This document shows positions 1-7,313 of a stretch of 34,065 nt of DNA, piece after piece. Under the pieces are notes generated by a model. The model was not told where the DNA came from, ran no database searches, and worked only from the letters and a program-made list of their open reading frames with translations. This DNA is from Prolixibacteraceae bacterium (lineage in GTDB: Bacteria > Bacteroidota > Bacteroidia > Bacteroidales > Prolixibacteraceae), in NCBI GenBank assembly GCA_029265875.1, contig JAJUGS010000009.1:1-34065 (forward strand), in the 5' to 3' direction. Each line of letters begins with the position of its first letter. The first letter of the stretch is position 1. The position numbers and the translations under genes are program-made.

Positions 1-486
1 AAAAATGAATTGAAATTTACAGGAACTAAAAATCATACATTCCCAGGTGGTGAGAAAAGTATAGGAGAAAGATATGAAATAAATACAAGTCACGGAATTT
101 TATCCATAACAGTTGAGATTGAAGGAATACATCAGGATAGGTTTGTTCACTATGTTTTATTAGATAAAACAGTAAATAGTTCAGCATCAGATATTGAAAT
201 TAACATACCTAAGATTCATAATGGGAATGTTGCTTGCCTAATAATTGAAAATCTTGGAAAAAGATTTCTTTGTAATCGCGGAAAATGCACTGTTTACATG
301 AAAGCATTAAAAAAATCAGAAGTTATAGAACATTTTGAATTGAAATATGGGAATGTTCTCAATATCAAAGAAAATGGTAAAATAGCGCCAGTAATTAAGT
401 TTGCAGAACTTGATTCTAAAAATCTATTTGAACAGATTGCTCAATTTACACACCAAATGAAAATTTTTAAGGAACAATTTAGATAA
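1..486 (+). CDS. hypothetical protein, 5' end outside window
   Basis: The frame is open from base 1 (Lys-Asn-Glu-Leu...) to a TAA at 484-486. The TTG at base 10 used by the ORF track is therefore probably an internal codon, and the true start lies outside the window. About 160 residues are visible. I recognise no family. The protein is hydrophilic, with alternating beta-like stretches and a Lys/Asn-rich C-terminus ending in FKEQFR, and it has no signal peptide or membrane segment in the visible part. The DNA is clearly more AT-rich than the sugar-metabolism genes that follow, which could reflect acquisition by transfer (inference). It converges with the minus-strand phosphatase gene, whose stop is 9 bases away, and no terminator hairpin separates them. 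Confidence 0.6.
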   Translation, partial: KNELKFTGTKNHTFPGGEKSIGERYEINTSHGILSITVEIEGIHQDRFVHYVLLDKTVNSSASDIEINIPKIHNGNVACLIIENLGKRFLCNRGKCTVYMKALKKSEVIEHFELKYGNVLNIKENGKIAPVIKFAELDSKNLFEQIAQFTHQMKIFKEQFR

Positions 487-495
487 CCATTGTTT

Positions 496-1311
496 TCATT
501 GCAAATTACCTATTATTTCAGTTAGATTCTCATATATTTCGGGTCTTGCAATCAATAAATGCGAATGTGTTCCATCCCACGGATTTCCCTGCCAGTCGGT
601 AAAAATGCAACCGGCTTCCTGTGCAATTACAATTCCGGCGGCAAAATCCCAGAGTTCGTCGCCCGAACAGATAAACCCGTCAACTGCACCCGAAGCAATG
701 TAACACAATTCAAGTGCCGTGGTTCCGAGTTTCAGGATATTGAAATCAGAAGCCAGCAAACCGGCCAGTTTTTTAAATTTGGCACGGTCGGTCTCTGCAT
801 AACCATGATTCAGGAAAAGCATGGGGATATAGCTTGTATCGAAAGTGGGATGGACAATTTTTTCGCCATTGCAGAAGGCACCGCCACCTTTTACTGCGTA
901 ATATTCTTTCTTCCCAACCACATCGATGATTACGCCAACCAGCGATTCGTTTCCATCCATCAGGCCCACCGAAACGGCAAAAAACGGGAGCGACCGTGCA
1001 AAATTGTTGGTGCCGTCGAGCGGGTCAACCACCCAAACCGGACCGTTGTTATTTTTTTGCCTGTTCCGACTTTCCTCGCTCATGATTTCGTAACCCGATT
1101 CTGCTGAAAGAACTTCCAGAATAACCTTTTCAGCCGCTAAATCGGTGGTAGTCACCAATCCTTTCGAATTGCCTTTCACCCGCGAATCTTTTGACTTTCC
1201 GAAGTTTTTCAGAACAACCTTCGCTCCAGCGCGGGCAGCTTTTAGTGCTATTTTGAGTTCTTTTTGCAAGTCAGGTATCGTTTCTATTAATTTAACTTTT
1301 CCAATGTTCAA
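496..1311 (-). CDS. inositol-monophosphatase family phosphatase
   Basis: This is a Mg-dependent phosphatase of the SuhB/CysQ/FBPase superfamily, cytoplasmic, 271 residues (normal for the family). The metal-binding motifs are present: MSEES near residues 77-81, VVDPLDGTNNF at 95-104, and WDFAAG at 221-226. The substrate cannot be read from sequence; inositol-1-phosphate, another sugar phosphate or PAP are all possible. It lies 35 bases after a dehydrogenase of a sugar-phosphate cluster on the same strand, so a sugar phosphate is a reasonable guess (inference). The first usable start is a TTG at 1311, which falls inside a 33-bp palindromic repeat. No in-frame ATG occurs before the catalytic core, and a second TTG at residue 15 is also possible. 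The N-terminus is therefore uncertain. Confidence 0.9.
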   Translation of the reverse strand: MNIGKVKLIETIPDLQKELKIALKAARAGAKVVLKNFGKSKDSRVKGNSKGLVTTTDLAAEKVILEVLSAESGYEIMSEESRNRQKNNNGPVWVVDPLDGTNNFARSLPFFAVSVGLMDGNESLVGVIIDVVGKKEYYAVKGGGAFCNGEKIVHPTFDTSYIPMLFLNHGYAETDRAKFKKLAGLLASDFNILKLGTTALELCYIASGAVDGFICSGDELWDFAAGIVIAQEAGCIFTDWQGNPWDGTHSHLLIARPEIYENLTEIIGNLQ

Positions 1312-1326
1312 AACTTTGGAAAAGTT
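1294..1326. repeat. 33-bp palindromic repeat, copy 1
   Basis: The arms AACTTTTCCAATGTT and AACTTTGGAAAAGTT are 15 bases each with a 3-base centre and one mismatch. It matches 31 of 33 bases of the copy at 21670-21702. It overlaps the 5' end of the phosphatase frame, whose TTG start and first codons come from the repeat. Confidence 0.85.
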
Positions 1327-1346
1327 GTAGTTTGAAAATTAACTAA

Positions 1347-2618
1347 TCAAATCTCCGGGGCGTTTTTCAGCAGATATTCCTCGGCCTCCACGTTCCACAA
1401 GCCTTTTGTTTTGGCCACCAGTTTTGCCAGTTCAGCATAAAAACTGTCTGTTTTGCCAAGTTCTGCAAAATCGGAAATGGCCGTGAGTGGCATGTTTTTG
1501 TGCGTGTAAATCAGCTTTTTCCCTCCGGGAATATTTGGAAGGTTGAGCGTGGTTTCAATCACCGCATTCAGTCCGCCAACGTGGGTTACCAGGCCGGCCG
1601 GGTCGAGCCCTTTGCTCATGATATCCAGCGCTTCCACCATGTCGTCGTTGTTACCGCCCGAGGTGCCCACAATGTGTGTGTAAGCATAATGCACATTATA
1701 AAAATTCAGTTTTGCCGAGAATTCCGGATTCGACGGGCCTGCAAAAAAGTTCAGACAGCCATCGTGAGCCAGAATCGCATCGCCCTGTTCCACTACCGGG
1801 GCCACCGGTGCAAAAACAAACACATCGTCGTAACCACCACCGGCAATCTCTTTGAGCCGGGCCACCGGGTTTTCAATATTGCCTGTATTCAGGTAAACCA
1901 GTTCGATACCCTTTTCTTTTGCCCACGCCACCGGGAAAATTTCGGCAGCACGGTCGAGGCGGTCCTGCGCAATATCGGTTACTACCAGCAACGAAGGTTT
2001 GCGGTCTTCGCGACTCACCACATAATTGATAGCTGCCAGCCCCATCGGGCCAACTCCGGCCAGAATTGCCATTTTTCCACCCTGCACAATTTCCATCTGG
2101 TGAATGTACGAGCCCGGTTTGGTGTGGTAGTTGGCGTGCATGGCGCCAATCACGCAACTCAGCGGCTCGGCCAGCGACGCCGGGTAATAGCCGGGGCCAT
2201 CGTAAGCCAGCAGACAATCCTGCTCCAGCACGTCTTTCGGAATAATCACATGCGTGGCATCGCCGCCTATATGCTGGTACGAATAGCCGGGAGCGCTCAA
2301 AATTCCCACCGGCCCGTTTTCGTAGTAAATGGCGGGCTGAATCGAATATTTCTGCCCGGGTTTGAATTTGTGCTGCCATTTGGCACCCACTTCAATGATT
2401 TCTCCCGAAAACTCGTGCCCGATGATGATGGGATTTTCAGCCACATCGTTGGGAATACGTTTGTGGTCGGTTCCCTGGTGGGCTGCTTTGTAACTCGACA
2501 TGCAAATACTGTCGCTGACAACGCTGGCCAGGATTTCATCCTCATTTATCGCCGGAAGTTCAAACTCCTCCAGCCGCAAATCTTCTTTGCCGTACAGTCT
2601 TATCGCTTTTGTTTTCAT
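1347..2618 (-). CDS. Zn-dependent alcohol dehydrogenase, sorbitol/L-sorbose-1-phosphate reductase-like
   Basis: This is a medium-chain dehydrogenase of 423 residues, cytoplasmic. The N-terminal GroES-like domain carries a catalytic-zinc Cys in DSICMSS (about residue 38) and the GHEFSGE motif (about 68-74). The Rossmann domain has AGVGPMGLAA (about 187-196). The four-Cys structural-zinc lobe of classical alcohol dehydrogenases is not seen. The overall layout recalls the SorE/YggP type that reduces ketose 1-phosphates; this subfamily call is from memory of the family, not a search. The ATG at 2618 lies 68 bases after the stop of the aldolase/dehydrogenase fusion gene, and a hairpin repeat fills that spacer. 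The context (aldolase, SDR, PHP protein) supports a role in sugar or sugar-alcohol phosphate breakdown. The exact substrate is unknown. Confidence 0.85.
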   Translation of the reverse strand: MKTKAIRLYGKEDLRLEEFELPAINEDEILASVVSDSICMSSYKAAHQGTDHKRIPNDVAENPIIIGHEFSGEIIEVGAKWQHKFKPGQKYSIQPAIYYENGPVGILSAPGYSYQHIGGDATHVIIPKDVLEQDCLLAYDGPGYYPASLAEPLSCVIGAMHANYHTKPGSYIHQMEIVQGGKMAILAGVGPMGLAAINYVVSREDRKPSLLVVTDIAQDRLDRAAEIFPVAWAKEKGIELVYLNTGNIENPVARLKEIAGGGYDDVFVFAPVAPVVEQGDAILAHDGCLNFFAGPSNPEFSAKLNFYNVHYAYTHIVGTSGGNNDDMVEALDIMSKGLDPAGLVTHVGGLNAVIETTLNLPNIPGGKKLIYTHKNMPLTAISDFAELGKTDSFYAELAKLVAKTKGLWNVEAEEYLLKNAPEI

Positions 2619-2627
2619 ATTTTCATT

Positions 2628-2686
2628 CTTTGTGTCTTCGCGACTCTGCGGTTAAATTTTCACCGCAAAGCCGCAGAGGCGCTGAG
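2628..2686. repeat. short-period hairpin repeat filling the aldolase-dehydrogenase spacer
   Basis: The imperfect 25-base arms 2628-2652 and 2662-2686 pair at about 18 of 25 positions plus several G-T pairs, around the loop TAAATTTTC. Each arm has a loose 8-9 base period (ACCGCAAAG, CCGCAGAGG, CGCTGAG). It abuts the stop codon of the upstream gene and ends 9 bases before the ATG of the next gene. Similar elements lie at 4676-4741 and 31772-31833. Confidence 0.75.
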
Positions 2687-4663
2687 TTATTTCAACATAT
2701 TTTGTCCACCCGTCACCGGCACTGCCTGCCCGGTTTCGTATTGCTGTTCAATGACATACAAAATGGCTTTTGCCACATCGTTTGCCGTGCAGCCGCGGCC
2801 AGCCGGAACCTGTGCTTCGTAAAACGCTTTTACATCGGCAATGGTTTTGGCTCCCGGAACTTTACCGGCTTTCAGGTATTGAACGAATAAACCATTTTCA
2901 GGGTCGCTCCACAGCGGGCCGTCGAAAAAGTTGCCCGGACAAATGCTGTTTACTTTTATATTGAAGGGCATCAGTTCGAGTGCAAACGACTGGGTTAACC
3001 CGATGCCACCAAATTTTCCACCCGCGTAAGCGAAGTTTTTGTTGCTCCCTTTCAACCCTGATTTTGAGTTGATTTGAATAATATCCATGTAAAATCCGTG
3101 ACGGTATTTCTGCTGGAGTTTCATCACTTTCTGTGCATATTTGGCACACAAAAAATAGCCGGTGTAGTTCACCTTTGTCATCAGTTCAAAGGTGGACTGG
3201 TCCATTTCGTCGAGACTACCGGCACGCAGAATTCCGGCGTTGGAAATCATCACGTCTAATCCGCCAAAGTTCAGCACGGTTTCCTTTACAAGGTTTTCCA
3301 CCGATGCTGCTTCTGAAACGTTCGCCTTAACAAAACAGGCTTTGTTTTTGGTCCCGGCAGCATTGATTTGTAACGCAAATTCCTTTCCTTTTTCCTCGTT
3401 TATATCAGCAACTACAATATTTGCACCTTCGCCATGAAGAATTTCCGCAATTCCCGCTCCAAAACCCTGAGCAGCACCTGTTATCACCACCACCCGGTTT
3501 TCAAGCCGTCCTTGTGGTTTACCGCCCAGCGACACTTTTTTGCGGTAGTTTTCCACCTCCCAGTTTTCGATAAATGCCACCTGTTCGGCAGTCATCGGGT
3601 GCGGGCCACCAAAATTATGGGTAAACCGGCTGATCTGGCAGAAATCGTTTACCATATCTTTCAGGTATTCAACCGCCACAGCCGAATCTTCGGCCACCAT
3701 CGCCCCTTCATTTTTTACAAAAAGAATTTTGGGCGACACACCACGCCGGGCAACGAATTCAGCTGTTTTTTCTTTTGCTTCCGTAATCAGTTCTTCCACT
3801 GAACCTGTTTTTTCGAGAAAAAGGTATTCCGACAAGGCATACACCATTTGGTCGGGGTTAAAAGGCCGTGCCAAAGTTTCACTGAATTGCTCTGTGCTGC
3901 CAATATTTGCCATAATGGCCGAGCTGTTGACCGCGGCAACCACTTTTAGTTTTTCTCCGGAAAGCAACATGCGGATAGCCGGTAAAACCTGCGGAATCAT
4001 TTCCCCCACAGGCAATTCTTGGTTTACCGGAAAAACCGGAAATGCTGATTTCAGTTTGGATTCAACCCCGGCGTAAATTCCTTTTATTTCGTCGATGGAG
4101 TTGGCTGCCACAAAAATTCCGTGGTTTTGGATGAGCACAATTTGCGGGTCGTGGCCAAACTTTTTGTTGTAAATCCTGATTTTCTCGGCAATGAGTGTAA
4201 ACAGTACAAATCCCGGGTCGGAATAGGGAACATACAGCACTTTTTCGCCAAACAATTCCCGTGTTTTTTCTTCGGCCAGGTTGCTGCACATCAGTCCGTT
4301 GACCAGCGTCATGTGCGTGTGCACCACAAAACTATAGCTGAAAAGGTTGTGCAGCGACGTTTCCACCGACGGGCGCAACCCTGAATCAGGGTTTACACGG
4401 GCATTCAGCAGTGCATTTTTTACCTGCTCCTCGCGGGTAACCGAATCAGTTGAAAACTGCTGTTTCGGAATATCGTTCAGCTTTTGGCGGTCGAGTACAC
4501 AAAACCCGTTTTCGGTGATGTTGCCCAGGTTTATGCCGCTGGCTTTTATCCACAAATGGTTTTCATCTTTGAACGAAGTGTTGCCACCGCCGGCAATTAC
4601 AAACTCCTTTTTCTGCCCGTAGTAGCGCGAAACATCCACTAATTCCTGTATTTCCGGTTTCAT
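2687..4663 (-). CDS. bifunctional class II aldolase / short-chain dehydrogenase
   Basis: A fusion of 658 residues. The N-terminal half is a class II (zinc) aldolase/adducin domain with metal ligands in VVHTHMT and IQNHGIF and a Glu in PSVETSLHN. The C-terminal half (about 410-658) is an SDR with TGAAQGFG for NAD(P) binding, SNAG, an active-site Ser in INSKSG and Y-x3-K in YAGGK. Relatives such as Bacillus YuxG/RhaEW split rhamnulose-1-phosphate and oxidise the lactaldehyde formed, but no rhamnose isomerase or kinase gene is in this window, so rhamnose is not established. I chose ATG 4663 (MKPEIQEL). The 22 extra residues in the ORF track come from the hairpin repeat upstream. It lies between the PHP gene and the Zn-dehydrogenase on the same strand, probably in one operon. 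Confidence 0.88.
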   Translation of the reverse strand: MKPEIQELVDVSRYYGQKKEFVIAGGGNTSFKDENHLWIKASGINLGNITENGFCVLDRQKLNDIPKQQFSTDSVTREEQVKNALLNARVNPDSGLRPSVETSLHNLFSYSFVVHTHMTLVNGLMCSNLAEEKTRELFGEKVLYVPYSDPGFVLFTLIAEKIRIYNKKFGHDPQIVLIQNHGIFVAANSIDEIKGIYAGVESKLKSAFPVFPVNQELPVGEMIPQVLPAIRMLLSGEKLKVVAAVNSSAIMANIGSTEQFSETLARPFNPDQMVYALSEYLFLEKTGSVEELITEAKEKTAEFVARRGVSPKILFVKNEGAMVAEDSAVAVEYLKDMVNDFCQISRFTHNFGGPHPMTAEQVAFIENWEVENYRKKVSLGGKPQGRLENRVVVITGAAQGFGAGIAEILHGEGANIVVADINEEKGKEFALQINAAGTKNKACFVKANVSEAASVENLVKETVLNFGGLDVMISNAGILRAGSLDEMDQSTFELMTKVNYTGYFLCAKYAQKVMKLQQKYRHGFYMDIIQINSKSGLKGSNKNFAYAGGKFGGIGLTQSFALELMPFNIKVNSICPGNFFDGPLWSDPENGLFVQYLKAGKVPGAKTIADVKAFYEAQVPAGRGCTANDVAKAILYVIEQQYETGQAVPVTGGQNMLK

Positions 4664-4675
4664 ATTCTTGTATTT

Positions 4676-4741
4676 TCTATGTGTCCTATGTGTCAATGTG
4701 GTTGATCCTTGAATACCACATAGGCACATAGATCACATGAG
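4676..4741. repeat. short-period hairpin repeat filling the PHP-aldolase spacer
   Basis: The 27-base arms 4676-4702 and 4715-4741 pair at about 20 of 27 positions around a 12-base loop. The right arm has an approximate 9-base period (CACATAGG, CACATAGAT, CACATGAG). It starts 3 bases after the stop of the PHP gene and ends 12 bases before the ATG of the aldolase fusion. Confidence 0.75.
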
Positions 4742-4744
4742 TAT

Positions 4745-5983
4745 TTAAGGTTTTAAAAATTTACCAATAACTGCTTTTCCCAATTCAATATAATATTCTT
4801 TCTCTGCGATTTTTGCCTTTTTGCCGTTCAGGTACCCTTCTTTTCCGTTGGCAATCAAATATTGGTGGGCCGCAATCACCGCAGTTCCCTCGTAACAGAT
4901 TTGCTTCAGCTCCTCATCAAGTTCAACGCCTCCGCGACAAGTAATTTTCATCGGGTCGAGCTGGGGCGTGTTGTGCTCCGAACCAAAAGTGATGACAAAC
5001 CCGTTCCGGTGAAACCAGGTAACAAAATCCTTCAGGATGTGAAAATCGTTTCGTCCGGGAATCAGTTCGATGGAATAAACATCGTTTTTTACGAGTTCGT
5101 GCAGCAGTTTTTCCTTGTCGGCTTCGTAATCTGTAAAATCACCTTTCGGGTCGTCCAGAAGTACTGGGTAACAAGGAATTCCGCCGGCATCCACAATCAG
5201 TTCAATCACTTCCTCGAGCGAAAGAAAAGCTTTCGGGTCTTCGGGGACAAAAGCAGCACCTCCCGCCTTCAGAAGATTGCCACGGATTTCGTTTTCAAGC
5301 GAAGCCACATTTTCTATTGGCGATTTCACTTCTTTTCCTGAGAAGATTTTCTGAAGAAGCGCATTTCTTCCGGTTTCTGTTTCTTCCTTTTCAAAAACAG
5401 CAATCCTTACCGCCTGTGCAATGTGCCGTTCGCGGAACAGGTTTTTCGCCAGCCGCAATTGCAGGGCTTTTGCATCGAACCGGATACCCAACTGGATGGA
5501 GGCCATGAAATCGTTCAGTTTGTCCACCATTTCATAGGTCTGGCGGTTGCTTTCCATCTGCAGATTCGTGATTTTTTCAAACGAGGCTTTGCTCATGGCG
5601 GCAGGTTGCCGCAATCCTTTTCCACTGAAATAAGTGCGCCCCGGGTTGCTGGGGTCGTTCACCCGTACACCGGCTTCCTGCAAATGACTTTGCAGCGCCA
5701 TAAATTCGATATTAAACAAGGGGAATATTTTATGTTTTTGTGCCAGTTCAGCAAATTCGCTGTAACCATCGGTAGTGTAAAAATCGTTGATGCCCAGTAC
5801 CGAAACTTCCTCAGCTTTTGCCAGTTGAAAAGCCTGTTCAATGCTTTCGAAAGCGCTGAAAGAATGCGGTGTGTGAATGTGCCCATTGATATTGGGAATT
5901 GTTTTGTCCTCTTTTGAATTGGGTTGATTCATGAGTTCCTCTGCATCTGGGAAGGTTGAAAAAATGCTGCGATTTGTTGTCAT
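4745..5983 (-). CDS. PHP-domain metal-dependent hydrolase
   Basis: A 412-residue cytoplasmic protein with the polymerase-and-histidinol-phosphatase fold. Metal motifs seen are HIHTPHS (residues 35-41), GINDF (64-68, where many family members have TDH), FNIEF (Glu 93) and FGSEHNTP near residue 340. The middle (about 110-260) is a long helical insert not typical of small PHP phosphatases. Family members are phosphoesterases acting on histidinol phosphate, nucleotides or other phosphates; the substrate here is unknown. As first gene before an aldolase fusion and a ketose-phosphate-type dehydrogenase, a sugar-phosphate phosphatase or related hydrolase is the best guess (inference). The ORF-track start at 6010 is a TTG; I chose the ATG at 5983. 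Confidence 0.8.
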   Translation of the reverse strand: MTTNRSIFSTFPDAEELMNQPNSKEDKTIPNINGHIHTPHSFSAFESIEQAFQLAKAEEVSVLGINDFYTTDGYSEFAELAQKHKIFPLFNIEFMALQSHLQEAGVRVNDPSNPGRTYFSGKGLRQPAAMSKASFEKITNLQMESNRQTYEMVDKLNDFMASIQLGIRFDAKALQLRLAKNLFRERHIAQAVRIAVFEKEETETGRNALLQKIFSGKEVKSPIENVASLENEIRGNLLKAGGAAFVPEDPKAFLSLEEVIELIVDAGGIPCYPVLLDDPKGDFTDYEADKEKLLHELVKNDVYSIELIPGRNDFHILKDFVTWFHRNGFVITFGSEHNTPQLDPMKITCRGGVELDEELKQICYEGTAVIAAHQYLIANGKEGYLNGKKAKIAEKEYYIELGKAVIGKFLKP

Positions 5984-6368
5984 TTTATCAGATAAATTTT
6001 CGGGGTGCAAATTAACAAAAGCGGTCGATTTTGCGTGTCCGTTACCGGTTGGAATTCTCCTTGAATTGTGATTTCTTTATCACAATTGAATTTTTCGGCC
6101 TTAAAATTTCACCGGATCTAACAACAGAAAAACAACTTTTGTGAGTTCTGTTTCAAACAATCATTAATCAACAAAATTTCATTTTAAATCTTGTAATAAA
6201 TTGTTATAAAGCATTTTAAGTGGCAACAAATTTTGTTAATGATTTTTAAACAAGATGTTATTCTCATCAAAAACCCCCAAAAAGTGTTTCTATTTCATAC
6301 AGAATTTTAGTACAATTGTTCCCGACATTCGAAAAAGATGATTATTTTCAGAAACTAAATTTGTTTGG
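5984..6368. other. 385-bp divergent intergenic region
   Basis: AT-rich spacer between the PHP gene (minus) and the M23 peptidase gene (plus). It holds the lac/CRP-like palindrome at 6064-6087, a short perfect palindrome AACAAATTTTGTT at 6225-6237, and a -7-like TAAATTTG at 6356-6363 only 5 bases before the peptidase ATG, with no good -33 partner. No coding sequence or RNA gene was seen. Confidence 0.6.
6064..6087. promoter_or_regulatory. palindromic operator-like site upstream of the PHP-aldolase operon
   Basis: A perfect 9-bp inverted repeat, AATTGTGAT and ATCACAATT, separated by TTCTTT. The half-sites resemble those of lac-type and CRP-type operators (TGTGA/TCACA), but the gap between TGTGA and TCACA is 8 bases, not the 6 usual for CRP. 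It lies 80 bases upstream of the PHP start and about 280 upstream of the M23 start, so control of the sugar cluster is the likelier role. A T-run follows on the plus strand, but no plus-strand gene precedes it, so a terminator is unlikely. Confidence 0.5.
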
Positions 6369-7214
6369 ATGATTAGGACAGTTTTATTAACAATATTCTC
6401 GCTGATGCTGGTCGCCGGCCATTCAGCGGCCCAATATGTAAACACCGATTCGTTGGTTTTTGACTCGTATCACATCCCGATAATAGCTTCTCAACTCGAC
6501 TCTTTTGAAATTTATTCACCCGAAATATTACCTGAATATTTTACCAATGGCGTTATTACGGCAGGTTACCTGCTTTCGCGTTTTCAATTGCCAACAACCG
6601 GAAACGTAATCAGCAAATTCGGGCCGCGCCGGGGCAGAATGCACACCGGTACTGATATTAAAAAGATGAAAGGCGACACCATTTATGCGGCTTACGATGG
6701 TCAGGTCACCATGGCGAAATATTATTATGGTTATGGAAACCTGGTGGTGTTAGATCATGGCCATTCGCTTGAAACCTATTATTCGCACCTTACAAAATGT
6801 TTGGTAAAACCTGGTGAGCCTGTAAAAATTGGCCAACCAATTGGTTTAGCCGGCGCTACCGGACGTGCCACCACAACTCATTTGCATTTTGAGATAAGGG
6901 AAGAAGGAAAACCGTATGACCCCGAATTGGTCTTTGATTTTGAAAACAGCTGCATTCACGAACATGTTCTGAAATCGGAAAATCTGGCTGCATTGCACAA
7001 AGAATTGAAACCTGCTAAAACAGCATCCGTTGCTTCGGCATCCGTTTCGTCTTCTGTTCATGCTATTGTTTCGGAAAACTATATTGTGAGGGCAGGCGAC
7101 TCGCTATACAAAATTGCCAAACGTGCCAAAACTTCAATTGAAGCATTGTGTAAATTAAATAACCTTACTGAAGCTTCGATTTTACAAATCGGGCAGGTAA
7201 TCAAGGTTTATTGA
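6369..7214 (+). CDS. exported M23 family peptidase with C-terminal LysM
   Basis: A 281-residue protein with a signal peptide (TVLLTIFSLMLVAGHSAAQ). The M23/lysostaphin-type zinc endopeptidase domain has HTGTD (His 92, Asp 96) and HLHFE (His 171, His 173). After a Ser/Ala-rich linker (218-236), a LysM peptidoglycan-binding domain occupies 237-281 (YIVRAGDSLYKIAKRAKTS...). All zinc ligands are present, so it should be an active murein endopeptidase in the periplasm rather than a degenerate regulator such as EnvC. The upstream neighbours are divergent; the prenyltransferase gene follows after 99 bases on the same strand and may be transcribed with it. Confidence 0.92.
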   Translation: MIRTVLLTIFSLMLVAGHSAAQYVNTDSLVFDSYHIPIIASQLDSFEIYSPEILPEYFTNGVITAGYLLSRFQLPTTGNVISKFGPRRGRMHTGTDIKKMKGDTIYAAYDGQVTMAKYYYGYGNLVVLDHGHSLETYYSHLTKCLVKPGEPVKIGQPIGLAGATGRATTTHLHFEIREEGKPYDPELVFDFENSCIHEHVLKSENLAALHKELKPAKTASVASASVSSSVHAIVSENYIVRAGDSLYKIAKRAKTSIEALCKLNNLTEASILQIGQVIKVY

Positions 7215-7313
7215 TTCCTAAATCTTAAATTATCCTCAATTTCCGCGGTATTTTAAGTACATCGGCGAACAATCCTTTTTCATTTCAGTTTATTTAGGAT
7301 AAAAATATCTGAA

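Noticed and set aside
1500-2822. 440-residue plus-strand ORF opposite the dehydrogenase gene
   Set aside because: It is a shadow of the true minus-strand gene, His/Arg/Phe-rich and lacking any family motif. The same holds for 559-1107, 11232-11798 and similar ORFs.
2687-4663. Naming the fusion as rhamnulose-1-phosphate aldolase/lactaldehyde dehydrogenase
   Set aside because: Domain order fits, but no rhamnose genes are in the window and the family has several substrates.
4664-4729. Upstream start of the aldolase fusion in the ORF track
   Set aside because: The extra 22 residues come from the hairpin repeat; homology begins at ATG 4663.
6356-6363. TAAATTTG as promoter of the M23 peptidase gene
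   Set aside because: It would start transcription at about the ATG (leaderless) and no -33 element lies at the right distance, so it is not listed as a promoter.
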